Assembly (NCBI RefSeq): GCF_937967675.1
Contig: NZ_CALBSN010000068.1
Coordinates: 1-52,863, forward strand
Reading direction: 5' to 3'
Source of the DNA: an uncultured Flavobacterium sp.
GTDB lineage: Bacteria; Bacteroidota; Bacteroidia; Flavobacteriales; Flavobacteriaceae
Length of the DNA stretch: 52,863 nucleotides
A model generated the notes under the pieces. It was not told the DNA's origin and made no database searches. It saw only the letters and a program-made list of their open reading frames with translations. Made by a program: the position numbers and the translations under genes. Each line of letters starts with the position of its first letter. Within the stretch, counting starts at the first letter, position 1. Shown piece by piece: positions 35,502 through 43,634 of the stretch.

Positions 35502-36197
35502 TTATTCTCTTTCTTGTAAAGGATTATAATTAATAAATCTTTTCATGTCTTCGGAATAGTCTTTTACTTTGGATAATTCTTTCCATTTTCCATTTTTTTC
35601 TAATACTTCAGAAGTTATTAATCTATCTCTTTGTTCTACTCTTGCAAATTCTTTTAAACTATCGTTTTCTATTTTTAAAAAGCAAGTTGTGTTTCCTCCA
35701 GTTAAAATAAATGAATCTAGACAATCAAGGTTTTTATTGTACATTAAGTTTGGATAATTTTCTGAATTTTTTATACATTTTAGTTTTTCATTTGAATATA
35801 ACACTAAAGTTTGAACAACATTTCCTCTACGAGCAGCAGTTCCTGATACGAAGAGTAAATCTTTTAAATTATCATTATTAAAATCACTTATTTCGCAGTT
35901 TAATTTGTTTATAAAATCACCATCTACTTTAAGGCTATCATTTAGAACCCAAAGACTGTTGTCTTTTTTATATAAGAACAATTTAATAAATGTGTTTTGA
36001 TTTGTAACAATTTTATAGATGTCTATTTTATTTTTTGTTTTGGCTCCAAAGTTGGTAGAATCAGAATAAAATTCAATAGTATCACAAATTGCGATATTTT
36101 CAACTTCATTTGAATGTTTTTTAAAGTTGTTTTCTTCATTTGATTTATTACAACAAATTAGTAAAACTGATAAAAAAGTTATCAATATTATTTTCAT
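35502..36197 (-). CDS. Lipoprotein of unknown function with FG-GAP-like segment
   Basis: This 231-residue protein has a lipoprotein signal (MKIILITFLSVLLICC) followed by an acidic/Asn-rich stretch. The segment CEISDFNNDNLKDLLFVSGTA resembles the FG-GAP/VCBS calcium-loop motif (D-x-N-x-D-x-x-D) found in secreted beta-propellers, but only one copy is seen. The rest is unrecognised. The context (single gene between rho and a DUF1801 gene, palindrome at its 3' side) suggests an accessory gene. Confidence 0.55.
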   Translation of the reverse strand: MKIILITFLSVLLICCNKSNEENNFKKHSNEVENIAICDTIEFYSDSTNFGAKTKNKIDIYKIVTNQNTFIKLFLYKKDNSLWVLNDSLKVDGDFINKLNCEISDFNNDNLKDLLFVSGTAARRGNVVQTLVLYSNEKLKCIKNSENYPNLMYNKNLDCLDSFILTGGNTTCFLKIENDSLKEFARVEQRDRLITSEVLEKNGKWKELSKVKDYSEDMKRFINYNPLQERE

Positions 36198-36220
36198 TTT
36201 TTTTAACCTTTAAATATAAT

Positions 36221-36613
36221 TTACTTCAACCTTTCCAAAACGCCTTTTCGTTTTACAATATTCTTGTAATCCCACTGAATTTCTTTTGCTTTTTGAACCC
36301 AAATTTCTAAATCAGGAATATTAATTTCATTAACGGAATTATAAAAAATAGAAGCATCTTGAAATTTACCTCCTAAAACATTCAGTTTATTTTCATCAAA
36401 TGATTGTCCGCTCCAAAACATCAATCGGATGCCTTTCTTTTGTTTGCTGTAACCTACAATTGGATTTCCATCTAAAAACCAAACCGGATGGGCATGCCAA
36501 ATTTTATTTTCTGCTTCTGGTAAATGTAAGTTGATTTGTTCCGCTAATGCATCACAAATTAGCTTATCTTCTGTAGATTGCGAGTTGTTATATGTCTGAA
36601 TATCTAAATTCAT
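36221..36613 (-). CDS. DUF1801 domain protein
   Basis: This 130-residue protein shows the DUF1801 (YdhG/YjbR-like) pattern: IWHAHPVWFLDGNPIVGYSKQKKGIRLMFWSGQSFD followed by a C-terminal helix with WVQKAKEIQWDYKNIV. Members are small cytosolic proteins; one Bacillus member (Fra) is a frataxin-like iron chaperone, but that role cannot be transferred here. It lies downstream of the tpiA terminator and has no clear operon partner. Confidence 0.75.
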   Translation of the reverse strand: MNLDIQTYNNSQSTEDKLICDALAEQINLHLPEAENKIWHAHPVWFLDGNPIVGYSKQKKGIRLMFWSGQSFDENKLNVLGGKFQDASIFYNSVNEINIPDLEIWVQKAKEIQWDYKNIVKRKGVLERLK

Positions 36614-36641
36614 AAAACTATTGTTTCAACCAAATGTAATA

Positions 36642-36669
36642 AAAAACTCCGAGAAGTCTCGGAGTTTAA
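36642..36669 (-). terminator. Terminator of tpiA
   Basis: AAACTCCGAGA (36644-36654) and TCTCGGAGTTT (36657-36667) form a perfect 11-bp stem, with a run of T on the minus strand. It lies about 80 nt after the tpiA stop. Confidence 0.8.
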
Positions 36670-36712
36670 TAATAGTTTTATTTTGAAATAACACATTTAA
36701 AAGATCGGTGAA

Positions 36713-36745
36713 AATCCGTTAAATCTGCGTTATCTGTGTTCCAAA
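36713..36745. repeat. Dispersed intergenic repeat unit (ATCTGTGTTCCAAA)
   Basis: The run AATCCGTTAAATCTGCGTTA ends with ATCTGTGTTCCAAA at 36732-36745. The same 14 nt occur at 29644-29657, in the right arm of the inverted repeat next to lpdA. Confidence 0.55.
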
Positions 36746-36749
36746 AAAA

Positions 36750-37499
36750 TTAAAACCCATTCACAATAGCCAAAAAGTCATCTGCTTTTAAAGCAGCACC
36801 ACCAATTAAACCACCATCTACATCAGGTTTAGAGAAAATTTCTTTAGCATTATCAGGTTTTACGCTTCCGCCATATAAAATAGTCAAGTTGTCTGCAATA
36901 TCGAAACCGTACACTTTTTCTACTAACGTTCTAATGAATTTATGCATTTCTTGTGCTTGTTCTGGAGAAGCCGTTTCGCCTGTTCCAATCGCCCAAACAG
37001 GTTCGTAAGCCAATACAATATTCGCCCAATCTTTCTTCTCTAAATGAAATAATCCATCACGAAGTTGATTTTCAACAATATTAAAATGATTGTTGGCTTG
37101 GCGGTCTTTCAATTCTTCACCAAAGCAGAAAATAATACGCATTTCATGTTTTAGCGCAGTATCCACTTTACTAGCTAATAAAGCATCGGTTTCATGAAAA
37201 TAAGCACGTCTTTCGCTGTGACCTAAGATTACAGTTGTTACGCCGATATCAGTTAACATAGAAGCTGCAATTTCGCCTGTGAAAGCACCACCTTCTGCTT
37301 GGTGCATGTTTTGTGCGGCCACTGTAATTCCTTTTCCATTCGTAATCTCAACTGCTTTTGATAGGTTGACAAACGTTGGAGCTACAATAATTTCAGTAGT
37401 TGTATTTGTTTTTTTTGCAATAATCTCTTCTAATAATGCAACGGTCTCTTTTTGCGTTTTGTGCATTTTCCAGTTTCCGGCAACGATATTTTTTCTCAT
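36750..37499 (-). CDS. tpiA: Triosephosphate isomerase
   Basis: This 249-residue glycolytic enzyme interconverts dihydroxyacetone phosphate and glyceraldehyde-3-phosphate. Active-site residues are in place: Lys11 in GNWKMHK, His95 in ILGHSERR and Glu167 in AYEPVWAIGTG. The phosphate loop LYGGSVKPDNA and GGLIGGAAL follow. The minus strand carries TACTTTTG (37530-37523), an exact TAnnTTTG box about 24 nt before the ATG. Confidence 0.95.
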   Translation of the reverse strand: MRKNIVAGNWKMHKTQKETVALLEEIIAKKTNTTTEIIVAPTFVNLSKAVEITNGKGITVAAQNMHQAEGGAFTGEIAASMLTDIGVTTVILGHSERRAYFHETDALLASKVDTALKHEMRIIFCFGEELKDRQANNHFNIVENQLRDGLFHLEKKDWANIVLAYEPVWAIGTGETASPEQAQEMHKFIRTLVEKVYGFDIADNLTILYGGSVKPDNAKEIFSKPDVDGGLIGGAALKADDFLAIVNGF

Positions 37500-37522
37500 T
37501 GAAATTTCATTTTTAATAATTT

Positions 37523-37530
37523 CAAAAGTA
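37523..37530 (-). promoter_or_regulatory. Candidate -7 box for tpiA
   Basis: The minus strand reads TACTTTTG, matching TAnnTTTG about 24 nt before the start codon; no clear -33 TTG. Confidence 0.4.
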
Positions 37531-37609
37531 CTAATTTGTTTGTTTAATTAGTATTTTTTGGTCACCTCATTGTAATAAATTTACGCAAAGGTTTGCGAAG
37601 ATTAGACTA

Positions 37610-38110
37610 TTATTTAACCTTGTTTAATACCTCTTTTATTTTGTCAAAATCTTTTTCTATAGCTCTGTATAAAACAATTTTACCGGTTTTGTCTACTATT
37701 AAGTATCTTGGAATCCAATCTACATCTAATGATTTTCCAAATGTTCCTTTCATGTTATCACCAATGAAATAATTCTCACCTTCCACTTCATGTTTTTCGA
37801 TTCCTTGAATCCATTTTTCAAATGTTTTGTCAAAGGATAAGTTTACAAAAACAACATCTTTACCATAGGTTTGGTTTATTTTTTTTACTTCTGGCATTGC
37901 TTTGATACAATCCGAACACCATGAAGCCCAAATTTCTATAAATATGGTCTTTCCTTCATGTTTTTTTACTACTTCTTGAAAAGTAATTGGCTGATCATTT
38001 GTTGTTTTTAAAACATAATCAAGACTTTCTTTTTTAAAAGTAGTTTCTTCTTTTTGTGCACATCCTAAAGTGCTGATTAGCATCGTTGCTAAAACAAATA
38101 TTTTTTTCAT
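37610..38110 (-). CDS. TlpA-like thioredoxin-fold lipoprotein
   Basis: This 166-residue protein has a lipoprotein signal (MKKIFVLATMLISTLGC, Cys17) and a thioredoxin fold of the TlpA/ResA type with redox motif WCSDC (Cys65, Cys68) in IEIWASWCSDCIKAMPEV. A cis-Pro candidate is in DVDWIPRYLIVDKTG. It probably reduces or exchanges disulfides in the periplasm. It follows the MauE/DoxX-type membrane protein gene by only 3 nt, so the pair likely forms an electron-transfer unit. Confidence 0.85.
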   Translation of the reverse strand: MKKIFVLATMLISTLGCAQKEETTFKKESLDYVLKTTNDQPITFQEVVKKHEGKTIFIEIWASWCSDCIKAMPEVKKINQTYGKDVVFVNLSFDKTFEKWIQGIEKHEVEGENYFIGDNMKGTFGKSLDVDWIPRYLIVDKTGKIVLYRAIEKDFDKIKEVLNKVK

Positions 38111-38113
38111 AGC

Positions 38114-39199
38114 TTATTTTTTTAATTCCGAATAAGGCTTTTTAATTATTTTTTTGAATTCATTACTATTGAATTTATTTTCATTGATGCCGTAATAGTA
38201 TTTGAATTCGTTACCATTCCATAAATATTTCACCCCTGGTGTGTCTTTTCCTGAACCTAATTCGGTCCAAAACGGAATCACATCAATCATTTTGTATGGA
38301 AATTTCGTTCCTGCGAATTCAAAAAAGGTTGGAATTTTCTCTGGTTCTTCATTCATGAAAATCACATAAATAGGAGGGAAGTTCTTATCTTTTTTACGCA
38401 TTTCGTTCAATTCTTTTGCGGTATCCATACAATGGTCGCAACCCGGCACAAAGTAGCACAGAATCTTTTTATCAGTATCAATACCCGGAAAATATTTTTC
38501 ATAACCCGATTTTACTTTTTTAGGAGCGTCTTCGGTTTTCTTTTCTGTTGGAATTTCTTTTCCATCTTTCAATTTAATGGAATCATTTCCTATTTTTATT
38601 TCTTCAGTTGTATAAATATAATCTGTAGAAGGTTTAATTTCAATAATACTATTTTTTGGACTAATTGGCTCTTCAACAATTTCCGCTACTGGTCGAATTG
38701 GAGCCAGCATAAAAAGTGCTAAAACACAACCCAAACCAACCGATTTCAACAACCAAAAATTCGATTTTCCATCAGCAGGTAGTATTTTGAATAACCAAAT
38801 TAACAATCCAATCGCAATGATATTTTTGATAATAGCCTCAACAGGTGTCATTGGAATTAATTCTCCGAAACAACCACAATTTCCTGCATTTCCACTTACA
38901 AAAGTGGTGTAGCTTAAGTGAATTGTGAAAACCGCTAACAATAAAATCGTAGCTGGAATTGTGATTTTTTTTAAGTAATCTTTCAATAAAATAGCAATTC
39001 CAAGTGCGAATTCAATTCCGATTAAAATTCTCGAGAAATAAGGCGCAAAACCTTCTGAAAATCCTAATGGATACAATTGTTTTACTTCAAAAGTGGAAAT
39101 CGCAAAATAAGGCGATGGATACAATTTAGCTACAGCCGAAACAATAAATAAGGCAGAAATAGTTAGGCGTAAAATCCAACTTAAGTTTTCTTTTTTCAT
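38114..39199 (-). CDS. MauE/DoxX-type membrane protein fused to thioredoxin-like domain
   Basis: The start is ATG 39199 (MKKENLSWILRLTISALFIVSAVAKL), giving 361 residues; an in-frame TTG at 39235 is less likely. The first half has four main helices with the DoxX/MauE features SAVAKLYPSPYF and a CxC motif in GNCGCFG (Cys108, Cys110). A fifth hydrophobic stretch (about 152-170) leads to a periplasmic domain with PGCDHC (Cys254, Cys257), a thioredoxin-like CxxC. The family resembles Bacteroides BT_3928. It probably passes electrons across the inner membrane to the TlpA-like lipoprotein encoded 3 nt downstream. Confidence 0.8.
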   Translation of the reverse strand: MKKENLSWILRLTISALFIVSAVAKLYPSPYFAISTFEVKQLYPLGFSEGFAPYFSRILIGIEFALGIAILLKDYLKKITIPATILLLAVFTIHLSYTTFVSGNAGNCGCFGELIPMTPVEAIIKNIIAIGLLIWLFKILPADGKSNFWLLKSVGLGCVLALFMLAPIRPVAEIVEEPISPKNSIIEIKPSTDYIYTTEEIKIGNDSIKLKDGKEIPTEKKTEDAPKKVKSGYEKYFPGIDTDKKILCYFVPGCDHCMDTAKELNEMRKKDKNFPPIYVIFMNEEPEKIPTFFEFAGTKFPYKMIDVIPFWTELGSGKDTPGVKYLWNGNEFKYYYGINENKFNSNEFKKIIKKPYSELKK

Positions 39200-39259
39200 G
39201 CTTTTTTTGATTTTTGATAAAAATACAATTTCCAAAAAAGGTAATGTGTTAACGACTTG

Positions 39260-39799
39260 TTATTTATTTTCCATTAAAATCAAAGCGAAAACCGAATAGT
39301 TAATCATGTCTTGGTAATTGGCGTCAATTCCTTCCGAAACTAATGTTTTACCTTTGTTGTCTTCGATTTGCTTCACACGAAGTAACTTTTGAATGATTAA
39401 ATCGGTTAACGAACTGATTCGCATATCGCGCCAAGCTTCGCCATAATCATGATTTTTGTTTTCCATTAAGGCTTTGGTTTCAGCTATTTTTTCATCGTAT
39501 AATCTAACGGCTTCATCAGCTGACATATCAGGTTGACTAGCAACTCCTTTTTCCATTTGAATCAATGCCATCGCACAATAATTGATAATTCCGATGAATT
39601 CTGATGCTTCCCCTTCATCCACTTTACGCACTTCGTTTTCTTGTAAACTGCGAATTCGTTGCGCTTTAATAAAAATTTGATCGGTTAAAGAAGGTAAACG
39701 TAAAACACGCCATGCGGTTCCGTAATCGTGTGCTTTTTTTGAAAATAAATCGCGACAAACCGCTATAACTTTATCATATTGTTGAGAAGTATTCGACAT
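39260..39799 (-). CDS. DUF1599 protein with internal duplication
   Basis: The start is ATG 39799 (MSNTSQQYDKVIAVCRDLF), giving 179 residues. The protein consists of two homologous halves: KKAHDYGTAWRVLRLPSLTD with IKAQRIRSLQ (first) and NKNHDYGEAWRDMRISSLTD with LLRVKQIEDN (second), each ending with an INY(C/S)xxALI segment. This is the DUF1599 family, common in Bacteroidota and probably related to nucleotide-modification domains, with unknown function. It is divergent from folP, with a short-repeat run between them. TACTTTTG on the minus strand (39836-39829) is a good -7 box. Confidence 0.8.
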   Translation of the reverse strand: MSNTSQQYDKVIAVCRDLFSKKAHDYGTAWRVLRLPSLTDQIFIKAQRIRSLQENEVRKVDEGEASEFIGIINYCAMALIQMEKGVASQPDMSADEAVRLYDEKIAETKALMENKNHDYGEAWRDMRISSLTDLIIQKLLRVKQIEDNKGKTLVSEGIDANYQDMINYSVFALILMENK

Positions 39800-39828
39800 T
39801 ATTTGCTTTATATTTGTGTGAAATTTTT

Positions 39829-39875
39829 CAAAAGTAAGCAATTAAGTGAAAAGTGAAAAGTGAAAAGTGAAAAGA
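39829..39875. repeat. GTGAAAA heptad repeats in the divergent DUF1599/folP promoter region
   Basis: From 39846 the sequence repeats AGTGAAA units four to five times (AAGTGAAAAGTGAAAAGTGA and onwards). The run occupies the -33 region of the minus-strand -7 box CAAAAGTA (39829-39836) and the leader side of folP. Similar units fill the porQ-cmk spacer. Confidence 0.6.
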
Positions 39876-39885
39876 AATACAAATT

Positions 39886-40710
39886 ATGATGAATATCAAT
39901 TGCAACGGAAATTTAATCGATTTATCAACTCCAAAGGTCATGGGGATTTTAAATGTGACGCCTAATTCGTTTTACGATGGTGGCAAGCACAAAGAAATCA
40001 ATTCGATTATTCATCAAGTAGATAAAATGCTGTCGGAAGGTGCTGATTTTATTGATATTGGTGCCTATTCGAGTAAGCCAAGTGCCGAATTTGTCTCGGA
40101 AGAAGAAGAAATCAAACGTTTGGTTCCGATTGTGAAATCATTGGTTGAAACGTTTCCCAATATTATTTTATCGGTAGATACATTTCGAGCTCAAGTTGCG
40201 AAAGCTTCGGTAGAACATGGGGTTGCTATGGTAAATGACATTGCAGCAGGTTTGTTAGATGATAAAATGTTGGAAACCGTTGCCGAATTGAAAGTGCCCT
40301 ACATCATGATGCACATGAGAGGCAATCCACAAACGATGCAAAGTCTAACCGATTACAACGACATTGTAAAAGAAATGATTTTCTATTTTTCAGAGCGAAT
40401 TCAAAAGGCGAGAAGCTTTGGAATTTCGGATATTGTGATTGATCCTGGATTTGGATTTGCCAAAACATTGGAACAGAATTACGAAGTGTTGCATAAAATG
40501 GAGTTGTTTTCGATGTTAGAATTGCCATTGTTAGCGGGAATTTCAAGAAAATCGATGATTTATAAAGTGTTAGAAAGTTCGCCACAAGAAGCCTTAAATG
40601 GAACTTCGGTTTTGAATACAATTGCGTTACAAAATGGAGCTAAAATTCTTCGAGTTCATGATGTAAAAGAAGCAGTGGAGTGTATAAAATTAGTCAGTAA
40701 ATTAAAATAA
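39886..40710 (+). CDS. folP: Dihydropteroate synthase
   Basis: This 274-residue enzyme joins p-aminobenzoate to the pterin pyrophosphate in folate synthesis and is the sulfonamide target. Motifs are VMGILNVTPNSFYDGG (loop 1), DIGAYSSKPSAEFVSEEEE (loop 2; the usual ES/GGxSTRP reads GAYSSKP), VNDIAAG, YIMMHMRGNPQTMQ, DPGFGFAKTLEQN and AGISRKSMIYK. All catalytic loops are present and the length is normal. ATG 39886 and the next codon ATG 39889 are both possible. It is followed after 3 nt by a lipoprotein gene. Confidence 0.93.
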   Translation: MMNINCNGNLIDLSTPKVMGILNVTPNSFYDGGKHKEINSIIHQVDKMLSEGADFIDIGAYSSKPSAEFVSEEEEIKRLVPIVKSLVETFPNIILSVDTFRAQVAKASVEHGVAMVNDIAAGLLDDKMLETVAELKVPYIMMHMRGNPQTMQSLTDYNDIVKEMIFYFSERIQKARSFGISDIVIDPGFGFAKTLEQNYEVLHKMELFSMLELPLLAGISRKSMIYKVLESSPQEALNGTSVLNTIALQNGAKILRVHDVKEAVECIKLVSKLK

Positions 40711-40713
40711 AGA

Positions 40714-41451
40714 ATGAAGAAATTAGTTGCTATTGTTGCCTTGATAGGCTTGTTTTCTTGTAATGATGAAGAAGTGTTGTTGCCTCAAGAAAATGTTTCG
40801 GTTATGAAAGAAATGACAGACCATTCTCCCGTTTATATGTTCTTTAAAACCGAAGAAAATCCCGATGACAAAGAAAAATTAGATACGATTGTTGAAGTGA
40901 ATCGCAAAAATTCAATTTCTTCTACCAATTGGGTGTTCAATATCGACAAACGTTTGCCTTTGAAATTAGTCATTCCAGAAGTGATGAATTTACAAGACAA
41001 AAAGAAACGCAGTTCACATTCGAAGGAAGGAACCATGAACGTTTTTACGTATTCGGATAGTGTGGCTAAGAATTTGGCTTTTTTCCCTTTTACAGATGTG
41101 GAGTTTAAATTCGGTAAACATTTTTCTAAGTTTTTCATTAAAAAACACGCCGAACATTACAGAGACTTCCACAATTTTACTGTAAATTTCAATAAAGACA
41201 ATAAAATTACCGTTGATGGAAACGATGTTTCTAGAGAAGAATTTATCGATTTCATTAAAGAATTTGCAGACTTTACAAGCGACGGAAAAATCACGATGCT
41301 ACATTTGAATTTCGACAATCGCTTAACGTATGACCAATACATTCAAAATAAGATTTTAGCATGGAAAGCAACGAATGATGAAATTCAATTGTCTTCTTTT
41401 GAATTTGTATATGATGAGAAGAAATTGCCGGAATGTGGGTGTAAGTTGTAA
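40714..41451 (+). CDS. Lipoprotein of unknown function downstream of folP
   Basis: This 245-residue protein has a short lipoprotein signal (MKKLVAIVALIGLFSC, Cys16). The mature protein is charged, with NWVFNIDKRLPLKLVIPEVM and a C-terminal ECGCKL. I recognise no domain. It begins 3 nt after the folP stop, so it is almost certainly co-transcribed; a functional link to folate metabolism is not implied. No membrane helices beyond the signal are visible. Confidence 0.6.
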   Translation: MKKLVAIVALIGLFSCNDEEVLLPQENVSVMKEMTDHSPVYMFFKTEENPDDKEKLDTIVEVNRKNSISSTNWVFNIDKRLPLKLVIPEVMNLQDKKKRSSHSKEGTMNVFTYSDSVAKNLAFFPFTDVEFKFGKHFSKFFIKKHAEHYRDFHNFTVNFNKDNKITVDGNDVSREEFIDFIKEFADFTSDGKITMLHLNFDNRLTYDQYIQNKILAWKATNDEIQLSSFEFVYDEKKLPECGCKL

Positions 41452-41453
41452 GC

Positions 41454-41492
41454 TGGGAGTTGGGAGTTGGGAGTTGGGAGTTGGGAATTGGA
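41454..41492. repeat. GGGAGTT heptad tandem repeat
   Basis: Four to five copies of the 7-mer GGGAGTT (CTGGGAGTTGGGAGTTGGGA and onwards, last copy GGGAATT) fill the spacer between the lipoprotein gene and rlmH. Confidence 0.85.
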
Positions 41493-41514
41493 TAGAGTAA
41501 ATCCTTTTACCTTA

Positions 41515-41988
41515 TTACTGATGATGATACGGTTCATTTCTCAAAATTGTAAACCCTCTATAAATTTGTTCGATTACAAACAATCGTACCATTTGATGAG
41601 AAAACGTCATTTCCGATAACGAAACTTTGCCTTGTGCTTTTTGATAAACGGTATCACTAAATCCGTACGGACCACCGATTACGAATACTAAGGTTTTAAT
41701 TCCAGCATTCATTTTCTTTTGTAAAAAGTCGGAGAATCCTACGCTACTGAACGTTTTTCCGTTTTCGTCAAGTAGAATTAAATGGTCGGTTGGGGTGATT
41801 TTGGATAAAATCAATTCACCTTCTTTTTCTTTTTGTTGGGCTTCGGATAAATTCTTTACGTTTTTGATGTCGGGAATGATTTCCAAATCAAATTTCACGT
41901 AAAACGACAAACGCTTGGTGTAATCATCAATCAAGGTTTGTAGCGCTTTATTATCTGTTTTTCCGATAGTTAAAAGACGAATGTTCAT
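41515..41988 (-). CDS. rlmH: 23S rRNA (pseudouridine1915-N3)-methyltransferase
   Basis: The start is ATG 41988 (MNIRLLTIGKTDNKALQTLI), 157 residues. RlmH is a small SPOUT methyltransferase modifying helix 69 of 23S rRNA. Family motifs are HLILLDENGKTFSS, the SAM-binding VFVIGGPYGFSD and the C-terminal LFVIEQIYRGFTILRNEPYHH. Length and C-terminus are exactly as expected. It lies downstream of the 494-residue conserved gene, after a terminator hairpin. Confidence 0.93.
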   Translation of the reverse strand: MNIRLLTIGKTDNKALQTLIDDYTKRLSFYVKFDLEIIPDIKNVKNLSEAQQKEKEGELILSKITPTDHLILLDENGKTFSSVGFSDFLQKKMNAGIKTLVFVIGGPYGFSDTVYQKAQGKVSLSEMTFSHQMVRLFVIEQIYRGFTILRNEPYHHQ

Positions 41989-42010
41989 GTGGTTTGTATT
42001 TGTGAAATGA

Positions 42011-42037
42011 AAAATCACTCTTTTTAGGAGTGATTTT
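42011..42037 (-). terminator. Terminator between the 494-residue gene and rlmH
   Basis: AAAATCACTC (42011-42020) and GAGTGATTTT (42028-42037) form a perfect 10-bp stem just after the minus-strand stop codon at 42043. Confidence 0.7.
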
Positions 42038-42042
42038 CGATA

Positions 42043-43527
42043 TTAGTTAATTTCTTCCGTTTGCTTCTCTTTGAAATCAATTTCGCAAGCGTAAGAAAAT
42101 AGTTTTTCTTTTTTAATGATATCTGCAGTTCCTTTTGGTAGTAACTCTTCCCAACCAGCTTCTCCTCTGCAGATCATTTTTAATACATGTCTTGAAAATA
42201 TATCCAAGTTCTTTTCGTCAAAATCTTTAATATCAATAACTTTTCCATTGAATTTGAAGAACTTATACAATTCTTTCATTCTTGGATGTACTTTTAAGTT
42301 TTCTGAAGTGATGATATTACCATTTTCATCTTTCATCGGGTACAAGTACACCTTTAAATCGCGATAGAATAATTTTCCAAAAGCCTCTAATATTCCACCT
42401 GATAAATGGCGGTAATATTTTTCATCGAAGATCTCGACTAAGTTATTTACTCCCATAGCTAATCCCATACGAGCTTTAGAATAATTAGAGAAATATTCTA
42501 CTACTTTAAAGTATTCTTGGAAGTTGGAAATCATTACTGTTTGTCCTAATTTACAAAGTAGTTCGGCACGGTCTAAGAAATCGCGTTCATCAATTTCGCC
42601 TTCCGCTTTTAAGTTAGAAAGGGTGATTTCAAAAACTACAAAAGTATTTTCTTTATCTACTTTATTTTCTTGAATAAACATTTCATACGAACGCTCATAC
42701 ATGTCCATATTAACTTTAGTAACCGGTCTGAAACTTCCTCTTAAAGCCAAAATGTTCTTCTTATATAAAACAGCAGCTGGTAAAATGTTTTTTCCATCTG
42801 GACCAAACATTACGGCATCGGTCATTCCATTTTTCACTAATTGTAAACTCATCAAACGATTATCAACATCAGCAAAACGAGGACCAGAGAAGTTAATCGT
42901 ATCAATTTCTAATTGGTCTTTATCTAAGTGGTCGTATAAGTAACGCAGTAATTTTTTCGGGTCATTATATTTGTAAAAAGCACCGTAAATTAAGTTCACT
43001 CCTAAAATTCCCAGTGTTTCTTGCTGAAGTTTAGCATCATTTTCTTTAAAACGAATGTGAAGTATAATTTCATTGTAAGCTTCATCAGGTTCTACTTGAT
43101 AGACAATTCCAACCCATCCATGTCCTTTGTACTGTTTTGCAAAATCGATAGTAGCTACAGTATTAGCATAACTAAAGAACAATTTATTTGGATGTTTGTC
43201 TCTGCTTAAACGCTGCTCCACCAAATTAATTTCATGGGTTAACATTTTACGTAATCTACTTTCTGTTACATAGCGACCATCGGTCTCTTCTCCATAAATA
43301 GCATCACTAAAATCTTTATCGTAAGCCGACATGGCCTTTGCAATTGTTCCAGAAGAAGCACCAGCTCTAAAAAAGTTTCTAACCGTCTCTTGACCCGCCC
43401 CAATTTCAGCAAATGTCCCATAAATATTTTCATTAAGATTAATTCTCAATGCCTTATCTTTAATGGAAGGGATTTGCTCTATCTGTTTATCACCACGAAC
43501 TTTAATATCTGTAACCATACTTTTCAT
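42043..43527 (-). CDS. Conserved cytoplasmic protein of unknown function (494 aa)
   Basis: I do not recognise a named family. The protein has no signal peptide or membrane segment. Its composition is that of a soluble alpha/beta enzyme: KLFFSYANTVATIDFAKQYKGHGWVG, ILGVNLIYGAFYKYNDPKKLLRYLYDHL, DTINFSGPRFADVDNRLMSLQLVKNGMTDAVMFGPDGKN and MISNFQEYFKVVEYFSNY. A C-terminal region (about 440-480) reads DIFSRHVLKMICRGEAGWEELLPKGTADII. ATG 43527 (MKSMVTDIKVRG) or the in-frame ATG at 43518 could be the start. It is a single gene with its own terminator, divergent from the MBL hydrolase. Confidence 0.6.
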   Translation of the reverse strand: MKSMVTDIKVRGDKQIEQIPSIKDKALRINLNENIYGTFAEIGAGQETVRNFFRAGASSGTIAKAMSAYDKDFSDAIYGEETDGRYVTESRLRKMLTHEINLVEQRLSRDKHPNKLFFSYANTVATIDFAKQYKGHGWVGIVYQVEPDEAYNEIILHIRFKENDAKLQQETLGILGVNLIYGAFYKYNDPKKLLRYLYDHLDKDQLEIDTINFSGPRFADVDNRLMSLQLVKNGMTDAVMFGPDGKNILPAAVLYKKNILALRGSFRPVTKVNMDMYERSYEMFIQENKVDKENTFVVFEITLSNLKAEGEIDERDFLDRAELLCKLGQTVMISNFQEYFKVVEYFSNYSKARMGLAMGVNNLVEIFDEKYYRHLSGGILEAFGKLFYRDLKVYLYPMKDENGNIITSENLKVHPRMKELYKFFKFNGKVIDIKDFDEKNLDIFSRHVLKMICRGEAGWEELLPKGTADIIKKEKLFSYACEIDFKEKQTEEIN

Positions 43528-43612
43528 CTGAAAAATTTATTTTGGGGGCAAATGTGAATAATTTAAGCCTATGCAAAGTTAATCATTTTATAAAAACAAC
43601 CATAATTATTGT

Positions 43613-43620
43613 TATTTTTG
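43613..43620 (+). promoter_or_regulatory. Candidate -7 box for the MBL hydrolase gene
   Basis: TATTTTTG is an exact TAnnTTTG match 14 nt before the preferred GTG start at 43635, which implies a very short 5' leader. It argues against the far-upstream start at 43542. Confidence 0.4.
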
Positions 43621-43634
43621 TGAAAAACATAATT

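Noticed and set aside
43542..43634. Upstream TTG start for the MBL hydrolase
   Set aside because: It would include the -7 box and a non-conserved, hydrophobic 31-residue extension before VYFLGTGTSQG.
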